A stretch of DNA of 64,000 nt from Tritrichomonas musculus (lineage: Eukaryota; Parabasalia; Tritrichomonadida; Tritrichomonadidae): positions 1,240,001-1,304,000 of the forward strand of contig JAPFFF010000031.1 in NCBI GenBank assembly GCA_039105265.1, in the 5' to 3' direction. Of this stretch, positions 10,798 to 21,238 are shown one piece after another (positions within the stretch are counted from its first letter, which is position 1; every line of letters begins with the position of its first letter). Under the pieces are notes generated by a model that saw only the letters and a list, made by a program, of their open reading frames with translations, did not search any database and was not told where the DNA came from. A program made the translations under genes and the position numbers.

Positions 10798-11397
10798 CGA
10801 GAAGCATTCACTGAATCATCCAATTCGCGTATTAAAGCTGTTCCTCTTCCAGACGGCGAGAAAGCATCGAGTGTCGCGTGCTTGGAATCCTATTTCGTTG
10901 TTCTGAGCACAAACGGTCGTGTCTTCTCGTATTTCTTTAAATCAAGTAACGAATTTATTTTATCTAAAGAACTCAAGAGATACGAAATCATCCAGTTGTC
11001 GGGCACATTACACCACTGCCTGGCTGTCAGCAAGGATGGATACGTTTTTGGGGATGGACTGAATTCCAAAGGCCAACTCGCCCACGACAAAGAAAAGTAT
11101 TCAATAACATTTTTCTCAATGATTTCGTTGCTGAGTGGAAACCATATAAGGGCTGCTAACGCTGGCGGTTGTCATTCACTTTTTGGGACAGTGGGTGGTA
11201 AAATACTGTCATGCGGTTATAACATATATGGACAACTCCTCCTCGGCAGCGGACCAAGCGAAGAAGACGCTTTTTCACCCAAAGAAACAACGATAACAGA
11301 AGGTGCAACATTCTGCATTGCAGGAAACGGAATCAGTGCAGTTTTCGTTGGAGGTGATCCACCGCCAAACACACCAAACATGCAAATACGACATTGA
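10798..11397 (+). pseudogene. RCC1-repeat gene fragment, unit B
   Basis: Nearly identical to the unit A fragment, with a few substitutions such as AANAGG for AAYAGG. The reading frame of about 200 codons stays open to the same TGA. It is truncated at both ends relative to the gene at 60132 and lacks coiled coil and kinase. Confidence 0.65.
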
Positions 11398-11608
11398 AAG
11401 AGTCATCAATCACACCAAGTTATTTGAAATTAAAATTCAATACAGTTCATATGAAAAGACCAAATTACGAAGCAATTGATTAATTTAGCATTTACATAAT
11501 TAGTTTAAAATAAAAAAAGTAAAAACATAATTGTTTAATTGGCTGAGTTTTAGTTTTCTCCATAAGACTTTGTTATTCAAAATCTTAGAAAACAAATTAA
11601 TCTAGTTT

Positions 11609-11658
<50 letters not shown>

Positions 11659-11878
11659 TTTGCACTTGTCGAAAAACTTTTGAAAGACAAAGTTTATCGC
11701 ATTCAAAACATTGCTATATCATTTCTCGAAATTGAAAGTATAAAAATGAAAATTCTCTTTAATATTGGAGATTTTTTCAATCTATCAAAAAGTGATATTT
11801 TAAGTATATAAAAAGTTTATAAAAGTGATATACCCAATTTTAATCCAAATAAATGAGATAATATTTGCGTTCAATTAT
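11398..11878. other. Spacer between units B and C, with T45 tract
   Basis: Non-coding copy of 5727-6192. The T run at 11612-11656 is 45 bases, 15 longer than in the previous spacer. Confidence 0.7.
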
Positions 11879-14356
11879 CTACCATTTCTTTCTCTTCTTT
11901 TCCAAAATCGAACCTTTGGGAATGAATATCGAAAGATTTTCGTTAGAAGATGAGAAAGCATCACGATTAAGTGATGTCAAAAATGAATGATCAGATATTT
12001 CAATCAAAAAAAGATTATGGCAAAAACCGAATGCTTGCTTTTTTATGACTGAAATTCGATGAGGAATTGAGATTGCCTTCAGAGAAGAGAATGAAAAAGC
12101 ATCACTTCCAATGACTTCCAATTGAGAATTATCATCAAAATGAACTTGTTCAATCATTCTGCAAAAAGTGAAAGCTTCTCTTTTTATTTCAATCAAGCTT
12201 GCTGGCAAATAAATTCTTTGTAATGGTGTGTGTGCAAATGCGTTTTTACTTAATATTTTTAATTTTGAATCTTTTGGAAATGTAACAATTTTAAGACCAT
12301 TGAATCCCAAAGCAGTATTTCCAATTAATTCCAAATTAGGTGGAATAGTGATGCTTTTCAATGATGTGTTTGCAAATGAATGATCTCCAATTGATATCAA
12401 TTTAGAATTCTTCGGATCATAAAAGTCAACTTTTTGCAATTTACTATTACCAAAGCAGTTGCTATTTAAATGAATTAAACTTGATGGAAGAGTAACACTG
12501 ACAACTCCAGAATTATGAAAAGCATTTTTTTCTATTGTCGTCAATTCAGAGTTTCTAGGAAATTCTAATGTTCTTAAATTTTTGCATTCATCAAATGCAT
12601 AATGACCTATTCTTTTAATAAATGAAGGAATTGAAACATTTTCAATGTTTCTACTTGCAAACAAAAGGTTGTCATAATCATTACTCATAAAATCAGTTTG
12701 GCCGACAATAAGTTTGCCATCATTAATTGTTGTAAAATTAGGATTTTCATCACCAAACTCTACTTGATTTAATTTTTCAGTTAAAATACACCAGTCACTT
12801 TTGAATTCAACAACGCTTGATGGAAAAATGACTTTTTCAATATTTGATAAAGTTAAGAATCGTCTTTCAATTACTCTTAATTTCATGTTCTTTGATAAAT
12901 CAAGATTTGGTAGTTCAGATGATTGAAATGGAGATTCCTTCATTACTGATACTGTCGATGGAATCGATATTCTTGTAATTTTTGTGCCTGCAAAAGCATG
13001 CGAACCAATTGATTGTAATTTTGAATTATCTTCAAAAATAACGGTTTTAAGATTTGTGCAATTTGAGAATGCACTTCTTTCAATATCAGTGACACTTGCT
13101 GGAATTGTAATGCTTTCCAGAGAAGATTTATAAAACGCATAATCACCAATTGAAATTAATTTTGAATCAGCTTCAAATATCACTTTTTTAATGTTTTTAC
13201 ATTGATTAAAAGCAGAAGAGTTAATTCTTTTAATAAATGAAGGAATTTCAACAGTTTCAATGTCTTTTCGTACATATAACAAAGCATCAAATTCAGAACT
13301 TAATGGGTCAGATTTGCCAAATATGAAGTCGTTTTTATACCATTGAATATTAACATTGTCATTTTGATGTATTTTCACTTCTTTTAAATCACGTGTTTCT
13401 AGAATCCATCTTGATTTAAATGCAATTATGTCTGATGGAATAACAATGCTTTTAATTAGTGAACCTTTAAATACATTCCTTCCAATTGAATGCAACTTTT
13501 TGAATTCAGCATTTTCCAGTTTTTTGCAATCGGAAAAAGCTTCATCATCAATGAACAAATCATTTACTGATGAAATTGAAATACTACTTATTATAGTGTC
13601 ACCGAATGCTTTTTTCCCGATATATTTGATTTGTGAATTATCAGGAAAAGTGACACTTTCAAGATAATCACAATTATAAAAGGCTTTGGTATTGATTATT
13701 GTCAATGATGGTGGAAAAGATATCTTTTTTATATTACCGAATGAAAATGAATTTTCACAGATTTTCTCGAGATGGGAATTTTTTTCGAAACTGATTGATA
13801 TTAAATCAAGATTTGATGAAAAAGAATTTTCTAAAATATTCGTAATAAAATAGTCTTTATCTTCACATTTTATTGAAGTTGGAATGACTTTTTCACCATG
13901 TAAATCAAAACCGTTATATAAATCTGCTGTTTTGTTATTTCTATTTATTGAAAAATAGCAAAGATGAGCTTCAATAGCCTCTTTTTTGAATAATTCATGA
14001 ATTTGGCAAAGTTTGTCTTCTAATAGGAAATTAAGTTTAAACTTTTTATCAAAAAAATCATATTTCATCAAATAATATCTGAAATCTTTCCGAATGCCTT
14101 TGGATTTTGATATACGAGAAAAATCGTTTTCAAAACGATAATTAATAACTTGTAAAAATTTTTGCTTTTTTATTTGAATAAAATTCATCTTTTTCTTGAT
14201 TTTTTTTTTATATTTCTGATTATTTTCTATAAGGTATGAAATTTCAAATTTAGGATTGAAACGTTTGAATATTTGAATTAAGTTTTTCATACGATCAAAT
14301 TCTTGGCTTAAAAGTTCATATTCTTGAATATTATCTATATTGATATTTGGAATGAG
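11879..14356 (-). pseudogene. BspA-like LRR gene, array copy C, 5'-truncated
   Basis: The frame is open for about 825 codons and carries the same LRR_5 repeats and TAG stop as copies A and B. It loses homology at 14356, which removes the first 70-80 residues and the promoter. No ATG precedes the conserved part; the first internal Met is in MKNLIQIFKRF. Its C-terminal half matches copy B. Its N-terminal part has private changes (DFRYYLMKY, FSFGNIKKI, RINSSAFNQCKNI). The lack of internal stops fits a recent truncation. Expression from a new upstream promoter cannot be excluded. Confidence 0.8.
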
Positions 14357-14405
14357 ATGAATTTTATTCAAATAAAAAAGCAAATTTGTATAGGCAATTT
14401 TTTTT
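14355..14405. other. Rearrangement junction with two templated inverted inserts
   Basis: Bases 14355-14384 are a perfect 30-nt inverted copy of 14161-14190, inside BspA copy C. Bases 14384-14405 are a perfect 22-nt inverted copy of 15509-15530, downstream of the tubby-like gene. The two patches overlap by one base and sit exactly where homology to units A and B ends. At the left edge, AGA is shared by both partners. This is the pattern expected of template-switching repair. Confidence 0.8.
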
Positions 14406-15388
14406 TTTTTGATGTGTCACAGAAATTCCGCGATTTAATAACAGAAAGAGGAGAGAAAATTCAGAACATTCAATTAAGAATTGCGTATAACGGTTTCAGC
14501 GCAAGAAACATCGAAAACTTTCTTAGAATATGCCAAAATCAGCAATCGGACGCACAAAATTCAGAACTCAAAGAAATCTGCCTCATTGCAAAGATGTTTG
14601 AAGCAGACCAAATTTTAAACAGAGGCATTACATTTATACAGAACAACATGGATAGCAATTTTACAATTCCATCAGACAAATTCGATGAATCAGATGGTAA
14701 TAAGTATTTGATTATTGAAGAGATTCTGCCTCAAAAAGTGACGATCGATGATCTTGAATTTGATGAAGAATGCGAACAAGATCATACAAAAATAAAGAAC
14801 AATAATAAAAAAGATAAATCAAATGAAAAAATCAAAAAGAAAAAGTCATCAACAATTGTATACGAAATTATATTTGACAGTCCTTTCTTGAAATGCCCAC
14901 GTTTTTACATGAAAAAAGATGGTAAAGTCATTTATATGGCAAAGCAAAAAAACACAGAAGTTTTTATAGGTTCTGGAGAAGATTTCCATATCAGTGATAA
15001 CAAAATCGAAAACACAGCCAATATAGCACGTGATTGCAAAGGTTTCAATATTGTGAGAATTGAAGACCAAGAATTTAAAATCAAATATTTGAGAGTAGGA
15101 GAAAATTTTTCATTAGATCTTTCATTTATTCAAAAAGGAAATAAAATCAATTGGACACATAAAAAAGCAAGGAATATTTCAAGTTTCAAAGGTGAATATA
15201 ATCATATACCTATTGATTCAAAAAGAAATATGATTTTGCAGAATAAAAAAAATCATACAGAATTCATCCTTCGTAAAATGAACAGGAAATCCTTTGAATG
15301 TGAATGCCATCAAACACTTAATCCAATAATTGCATTTTCAATTGCTTTATCTCAAATTCTTGGACCATTTTCACTGTATTTTGAATAA
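14357..15388 (+). CDS. Tubby-like C-terminal domain protein with BTB-like N-terminus
   Basis: A 343-aa protein. Residues of about 20-115 (VSQKFRDLI, NIENFLRICQN, EICLIAKMFEADQI) resemble the BTB-like N-terminal module common in trichomonad repeat proteins. A lysine- and aspartate-rich linker follows. Residues of about 170-343 look like a Tubby C-terminal domain: FYMKKDGKVIYMA, an FILRKMNRKSFECEC strand, and the hallmark ending LNPIIAFSIALSQI, comparable to PLSPLQAFAIALS. Tubby domains bind phosphoinositides and link membranes to trafficking or transcription; the role here is inference. The first 9 codons (MNFIQIKKQ) are borrowed from inverted BspA sequence at the junction, so the native start is lost and the present ATG is accidental. 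Confidence 0.7.
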   Translation: MNFIQIKKQICIGNFFFFDVSQKFRDLITERGEKIQNIQLRIAYNGFSARNIENFLRICQNQQSDAQNSELKEICLIAKMFEADQILNRGITFIQNNMDSNFTIPSDKFDESDGNKYLIIEEILPQKVTIDDLEFDEECEQDHTKIKNNNKKDKSNEKIKKKKSSTIVYEIIFDSPFLKCPRFYMKKDGKVIYMAKQKNTEVFIGSGEDFHISDNKIENTANIARDCKGFNIVRIEDQEFKIKYLRVGENFSLDLSFIQKGNKINWTHKKARNISSFKGEYNHIPIDSKRNMILQNKKNHTEFILRKMNRKSFECECHQTLNPIIAFSIALSQILGPFSLYFE

Positions 15389-15773
15389 TTAATGTAAAAT
15401 GTTTTATAATATTAATAGAATAAAATAGAGTTAGATACATTTTGTTTGCAGTTTTCATATTAAATTTTAGGTCAATTAATTAATAATGAGACAAACTTTT
15501 TTTGTCATAAAAAAAATTGCCTATACAAATAAATCATATAGATTATTATAGATAATCTTCTCTTTTTTTAATTCATATACATCTGGTATGATTGATTATC
15601 TTTTTCAATGAAAAAATGATACTTTTTCAATATATATTAAAAAACATAGATTGTAACTTTTTGAGAAAATACATCAATATAATCATATCATTTAATTTAA
15701 TATTTTCTAGAAAACAATTCCTATTTTCTTCCGCTTTGATTTTATGTATATCAAGATTTTCAATAGGAATTTT
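15389..15773. other. Non-coding spacer after the tubby-like gene
   Basis: AT-rich DNA without a supported gene. It contains the 22-nt segment 15509-15530 that was copied in inverted form into the junction at 14384-14405. It ends in the 8-bp target site GGAATTTT of the next element. Confidence 0.55.
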
Positions 15774-16337
15774 CAGGCTTGCTAAAAGGGCACGGGCAGG
15801 AGCGAGTGGCCCGAGGTGACCTTCGGGTCGGGGCCAAGCGGGGCACAGGGTGGCCCGGGCACGGGCTGGCCCGTCCAAACCGTTTTGCCCGCCCGGGCTC
15901 GCGCCCTTTATACCATTGCCCGGGCAAATGCTCGGGGCAAAAAACTTATGAAAAAGTTTATAAAAAAAATAATACTTTTTTAGAATCGAAAAAAAACTTT
16001 TACCAATTTGATCTAAGAAATGAAAATCATTATATTACAATAAATTCATCATTTTTTATGTAAAAATCAGGAACTGAATGACTTGCAATTAAAATCATTT
16101 ATTTTATATCATTATTTATTTAAACGAATTCTCTTATATAAAAAATAAAATGCTTTAATAAATAGGAAAAAGAAAATTACAAGGACATAAACTTTTTTTT
16201 GCCCGCGGGCATTAAATTTGAAAGGAAGCAAAATTCACATGAGCCACATGTTTGGCCCGTAAATTGCTCAAGGGCCAAAAGTGCCATTTGTCACTTTTTT
16301 GCCCGAGCCTGCCCGGGCCGCCCTTTTAGCAAGCCTG
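15774..16337. mobile_element. Non-autonomous hAT-like element (564 bp)
   Basis: The ends are a perfect 18-bp inverted repeat, CAGGCTTGCTAAAAGGGC, at 15774-15791 and 16320-16337. It is flanked by an exact 8-bp duplication, GGAATTTT, at 15766-15773 and 16338-16345. An 8-bp duplication and termini starting CAGG with subterminal GCCCGGGC-like motifs are classic for the hAT superfamily. Both ends are strikingly GC-rich and the middle (about 15960-16190) is AT-rich. No transposase is encoded. Confidence 0.88.
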
Positions 16338-16410
16338 GGAATTTTGAATACTTCCGGCTCTAATACCAGTTCTTGTGTGTGCTTGTCTTCCATTTTTTTT
16401 ATATTTAAAA

Positions 16411-16490
16411 ATTTCAATACAAATTCTATGAGTTCTCAGAAAAAATTTCAATTTCAATACAAATTCTATGAGTTCTCAGAGAATTCTCTC
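16411..16490. repeat. 40-bp tandem repeat, 2 copies
   Basis: The block starting ATTTCAATACAAATTCTATG at 16411 recurs at 16451 with period 40. The copies are near-perfect, so it is a recent slippage duplication in non-coding DNA. The rest of 16338-17132 shows no gene. Confidence 0.8.
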
Positions 16491-17132
16491 ATAATCAAAA
16501 AAGAAACTTAGATATAAAAAAGAAAATTTTTCCCTATTTTTTACAACATTCAATTTTGAATTATTTTAAGAAAAAATTCTATAAGTTCACACAAATTTGA
16601 ATCAAAATTTTTTTTTAAAAAATTGGTATTTATATAATAAATAAATAAAGTCAAGACAAATTTTTTTATTAGAAAAATCAATTTTACGGAACATTTTTAT
16701 TAATAAAAAAATGAAACCAGCGGATTCAATAAGTATCGGGGAAGATAAGTATTTCCTAATATTAAATTTTTCCCAACTCTTCAAAATTAAACATACAAAA
16801 ACATTTAAGTAAAAAAATATTTGTTTGGAGGATCATTTTGTAGTTGTTTATTTGATTAAGGTTTAATTTGGAGAATGATTTATTGATAGAGGGAAAAATT
16901 GAGAGGTAGATTATTTGGTCGAGTTGCATAAATAGATTACTAATATCTTATTAAAAAAAAGTAATTTATTAAAGCAAAATCACTAAATAAGCATATAATT
17001 ATTTATATTAAACAGAATATATTTTTTCTTAGTTCCAAAATATGCGGCAATGTGTTTTTTTGGCAAATTTGTGGGTTATCTTTATATATAGATAATTATT
17101 TAAAATGGTAATTTTAATTTTTTTTTTCAAAG

Positions 17133-17630
17133 TCAACAGCAGCAATCACAAATTAATCTTATAGCATAATACACTAATATTAAACTAAATATAACAGGAA
17201 ATAGATCTGGTTTCTCATTTTCTAATGTGAGATAACGAGCTTGAGCAATATTATATCCATTTTCATATGATTTTTTATAATAATGTTTCGCAACAATCTT
17301 ACTTTCAGTTGTACCAAATCCATTTTCTTTCATTAATGCATATTGATACATCGCGATTTCATGTCCATTATCAGAAGCTTTTTTATAATTTGAAACAGCT
17401 ATTTTGTAATCGCATTGAAATCCATCTTTGCCATAATAAAATATTTCTGCATAAGAAAACATAGAATTCTAAATATAACAGGAAAGTTTATGATTCGTAA
17501 AAAGATCGAGAATTTCTTTCTTCTTTTCTTTAGCAGAATCTGTTTCCATATCTGTTTCATGTTCTTTAATTAGAAATTGGACTATTTTCTGCTCCAGTTC
17601 CGATTTTGTTGTGAATTTTTTAAATTTCAT
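17133..17630 (-). pseudogene. Short Sel1-repeat protein gene with an in-frame TAG
   Basis: One frame runs from the ATG at 17630 to a stop at 17133 with a single TAG at 17469-17471. The first part (52 codons) is a charged helical region beginning MKFKKFTTKSELEQKIVQF. The second part (109 codons) has Sel1-like repeats (MYQYALMKENGFGTTESK, AKHYYKKSYENGYNIAQA) and a C-terminal membrane segment (PVIFSLILVYYAIRLI) before CDCCC. The parts could be one recently broken gene or two small genes. A 17-bp direct repeat flanks the second part at 17185-17201 and 17469-17485, and the second copy contains the TAG. Confidence 0.55.
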
Positions 17631-17948
17631 TTTAATAAAAATTATTACCTCTCAATTTTTTTAAATGAGTTCATTGAAAAAAAAAAAAAAAACGGTTTAA
17701 TAGGGAAAATATCATCGTCATGGTAAATTCTGAAATAGAGTTCATAGGATTCAAAAAATTCACAACAATTCAATTAAAATGCTCCAATAATTCAATGCAA
17801 AATATTAAGATCAGGAAAATTGAAGCTTTTACAATAAAGCACACTTTATTAAAGGCAGTTTTAAATATCAATCATCTATACTCCTTTTTTTTCCCCTTAG
17901 ATAATCTCAAATAAAGGTAAATACAAAATTTGTGATCGAACAAAATCG
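17631..17948. other. Non-coding spacer
   Basis: AT-rich. A short open frame at 17720-17914 has no family match and looks like chance. The stretch ends at the target site of the next element. Confidence 0.5.
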
Positions 17949-17956
17949 GAAAATCT

Positions 17957-18816
17957 AAAGGTCGTACAACTGAATTTTTACAGTAAAACTCAATGATTGG
18001 TTTGTTCAAACTAATTATATTTTATTATTATAATAATAATTAGTTTTATAAATATTTGCATCGTACGAAATTCTAATTAAAATAAAAACTAAAAGGATAT
18101 AAGTATATATTAAATTTTCTTCAGAAAATAAATTTGAGTATTTTATCTCAATTTATTTTAATTATTTTTGATAAGAGTTTTATAACACTTTATAAAAATT
18201 TAGAATATCGATAACTTTTTATATAATTTATTCTAATCATTAATTCTTTTTATATTTTTTTATATGCTTTTAAAACATTAAGTGTTATATAAAAATAGTT
18301 ATTATTATTGAAAAAAAAATTCATTTTTTGGCTAAAAATGCAGAAAAATTGAATTTGTTGAATTATTAAATGATGATTTTAAAAAAATTGGACGTTACAG
18401 GAGCCCAATGAAGAATACAATTTTATTTATATGCATTTACTTTCTAATATATTAGAATTTCATCCCAAATCAAATGTCAGTTTTTTCTAAAAATGAAGAT
18501 TTAGTTGATTGATTTCAAAAATTTAAAAAGTTTAATATTTCAATTACTGAAGGATTTCGTCAAAAAGCAAAATATTATTTGTATAACACATAGTATACCC
18601 ATTCAAATGACATCTATATTTTTTAAATGATACAAAAATTTAAGAAATTGGTATAAATCGAATTTAAATTAAAGTCTTTATTTCAACAATTACATTTTAT
18701 AATATTTGATATAAAATATATAAATTATATAATATAATTATTGAATAAATTATTCATTAAGATAAATATAAATTTATATAATTTTATTTTTTATTCAATT
18801 TAGTTGTACGACCTTT
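17957..18816. mobile_element. 860-bp TIR element with 8-bp target duplication
   Basis: The ends are 15-bp perfect inverted repeats, AAAGGTCGTACAACT, extending to about 20 bp with one mismatch. The exact 8-bp repeat GAAAATCT flanks both ends, at 17949-17956 and 18817-18824. The interior is AT-rich and non-coding. The 8-bp duplication fits hAT or another 8-bp family, but the termini lack the usual hAT start, so the superfamily is left open. Confidence 0.8.
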
Positions 18817-18917
18817 GAAAATCTTCACTTTTTTCCACTTTTTCAAAAAAAAAAGTTGATTTTTTTCTGAAAACATTTTTTATTATGCATTTTTTCAAAA
18901 AAAAAAAAATAATGTTA

Positions 18918-20499
18918 GAGTATATGGAAAAAAAAAAATTATGAGACAAAATAATATTAATCACCATTTCACATAAATAGAAAAGATTTAGAAATCTGAG
19001 ATTTTGCAGTTTTATTTATCATTATAATTGATGTAGTATCATCGTATTTTTGCTTATTTTTATGAAGGTAAATTCTCAATATAATTAATCTACATTTTTT
19101 TAAATAATGATTAATTTTGAATTTTTTAATGGTATTTTATTTTCAAACACATAATATATTATTTCCTTATAGAAAAATTTAATATATAAGGAGTATTACA
19201 TGATATATTTTAATATATGATATCATATCGAACTTATCAAAAAGTTGATAAAAAAAAGAATTAACAAAAAACTATCATTTCTTAATAATATTTGAAATTA
19301 TTTGGGTATTTGATATTAAATAGATATTTTTATTTCATATATATCAAAAATTAATAAAAATATTAATTTTTCACAAAATATCAATATGATTATTTGATTT
19401 TCATTTTTCGGTTTTTACCCTGTTATTATAATTTTAAAGATGTCCACAATGGAATTCCAGAGTTTCAGTTTTGTAACTTTATGGTACATGATTTTTTTCT
19501 TACAGAAAAGAGAAAAAAATTTTTTTTTGGTAAAAAAATATAATAATGCACATTAAACCTCAAGCTAAAAAAAATTACTTCCGCAAATTAATTAAGTGCA
19601 TCTTATACATTTATTATTTATAATTGATGAATTGAAATATTTCATATATAATGAATTGAAAATGATTCAATTTTTTTTCAAAAAATACCAATTATTTTCA
19701 GAATGCAATGAACTTATTTCAATTTATCAATATATTCATAATATATGATTGTATATAAATTCGTTTTCTATATCATATTCTTTTGTAATCATTTTTTTCT
19801 TGTGAAAACCTAGATATAAAATATTTTTAATTTTTAATTTTTTCAATTCATCAAACATAATAAATTGACAAAACCAATTAGAAATCAATAAACACATAAT
19901 ATATATTTTAATGAGAAATGACGTTCATTTGAAATTGTTTGTCTAATAGAGTTTTTTGCATTTTATTTAAGAAGAATGTGATATTCATAATTCAACAAAT
20001 ATATTTGATTCAAAACATTATCTTAGATATTTACAACGCATATATGATATATATTATTTTCCCCAAAATTGATAAGAATCTATTAAGGATATGTTAGGAT
20101 GACCCCAAAAGTGAAGTGAAAATTAAGTACAAATTGTTTGTAATTTTTTTTCTGTTTGTAGTAGGCTTTAGGAATTGATAATTATAAGAAACAATTAAAA
20201 TCATATTACATTAATAATTATTACTTATAATACAAAAGATAATTATTATTTCAGAAAATATGCTTAAATTATTTTTTTTTTACAATATTTTTTTAGTTTA
20301 TTATTTGTTTCACATCTAACTGAGAAAATGCATTTTCATTTGGATATAAAATTAGAAATTATATGAAAAACATTTATTACTAATTATTATTAGAAAAGCT
20401 CTAATATTTTGAGAAAATTTATTTATTTTTTTATCCGACCAAATATAAATTGACCATTAATTTTTTTTTGTCCATTAATTTTTTTTTTTCCATATACTC
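18918..20499. mobile_element. TA-flanked TIR element, 1.58 kb
   Basis: Inverted termini GAGTATATGGAAAAAAAAAA at 18918 and the matching complement ending at 20499 are each bordered by TA, at 18916-18917 and 20500-20501. This is the Tc1/mariner signature. The similarity continues inward for about 35-40 bp. The size would suit a mariner, but no transposase frame or remnant could be seen, so it is either fully decayed or a large non-autonomous derivative. The A-rich termini lower confidence. Confidence 0.5.
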
Positions 20500-20501
20500 T
20501 A

Positions 20502-20974
20502 TGCATTTTTTTGAAAAATTTAAAAAAATTGTTGAAAAATTTTGTTAGGCAATTTAGGTATTCATGGAGGAAAAATCCCCAAAAAATATATATTGATCAC
20601 TGTATGATGAAAGTTATAATGGCATAAATTTTATTCGAAAATTTCATTTCCACTCAAGATATCTAATTTGATTTCGATAAAGAGTTTCAATAAAAAGCTA
20701 CAAAAGTATGCAAACAATGCACAATCGTATTCCAATTCACCATTTATACTCTTATTAATCAATTCTTAAATTTGATAATTATCAATTTATTTCGAATATT
20801 CGATATTTTTATTACTATGTTTAAGTAATCCACTTTTCCGTTATATATAAGATTTTTCATCATATTTTACATACAATAACTCCAGTAAATGCTATGAATT
20901 GCGTTTTAAAATTTTTATATTTATCAATGATATCAAAAAAATCTCATAGATAATATACCTAATTTGAAGAAGAA
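20502..20974. other. Upstream region of the small gene at 20975
   Basis: AT-rich non-coding DNA. No clear initiator lies within 20 nt of the ATG. A TCATA at about 33 nt upstream is the nearest candidate. Confidence 0.4.
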
Positions 20975-21238
20975 ATGAGGAAAATGAGAGAAAGTCAAAA
21001 GGACGAAGTAAACCGTCTTAGAAAAGAGTTATATGTTCCAAGACCTGGCGATATAGTTATATATGAAGGACAATCTATTAGTTCATTTAGCCAATTTCAT
21101 AAAAGAATGATGACTGTTATTCAAAAAGGCTCACGTTGCAGAATAACAGGCGTTCACCCTAATAATTTTGTTTCAATTGTTCCTGTTAATGGCAGATTTT
21201 CAGCAAAGGTTTCAAAATTTCAAATTTCTAAGTTATAA
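20975..21238 (+). CDS. Small conserved-looking protein, 87 aa, possible SH3-like barrel
   Basis: Not assigned to a family. The ATG at 20975 starts a basic helical leader of about 20 residues (MRKMRESQKDEVNRLRKELY). A compact, beta-rich body follows: VPRPGDIVIYEGQSI, RCRITGVHPNNFVSIVPVNG and FSAKVSKFQISKL. The spacing of short strands and glycines is reminiscent of an SH3-like barrel, but this is only an impression. Codon use is well above the surrounding AT background (RPGD, CRITGVHP), so the gene is likely real. It stands alone, with transposon-rich DNA on the left. Confidence 0.65.
   Translation: MRKMRESQKDEVNRLRKELYVPRPGDIVIYEGQSISSFSQFHKRMMTVIQKGSRCRITGVHPNNFVSIVPVNGRFSAKVSKFQISKL

Larger units (their letters stand above)
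333..14356. repeat. Tandem segmental array, units of about 5.67 kb (2.5 copies)
   Basis: Three head-to-tail units start near 333, 5939 and 11610. Each holds a minus-strand BspA-like gene, its upstream region with a 0.97 kb TIR element, an inverted coiled-coil fragment, an RCC1 fragment and a short poly-T-bearing spacer. Unit C stops at 14356, inside the BspA coding region. Identity is very high, so the array is young. Offsets between equivalent points are 5670-5673 from A to B and 5686 from B to C; most of the excess is poly-T length. Unit A has lost about 14 bp near 450 and lacks the poly-T tract. Confidence 0.93.

Noticed and set aside
5941-11656. Poly-T runs as retroposon tails
   Set aside because: They are unit-boundary features in both spacers, without flanking target duplications or a retroposed body.
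14324-14356. Upstream extension of the tubby-like frame into BspA sequence
   Set aside because: It has only a TTG in place of ATG and reads antisense BspA coding DNA.
17720-17914. 64-codon plus-strand frame
   Set aside because: No domain or start signal; overlaps no other evidence of coding.
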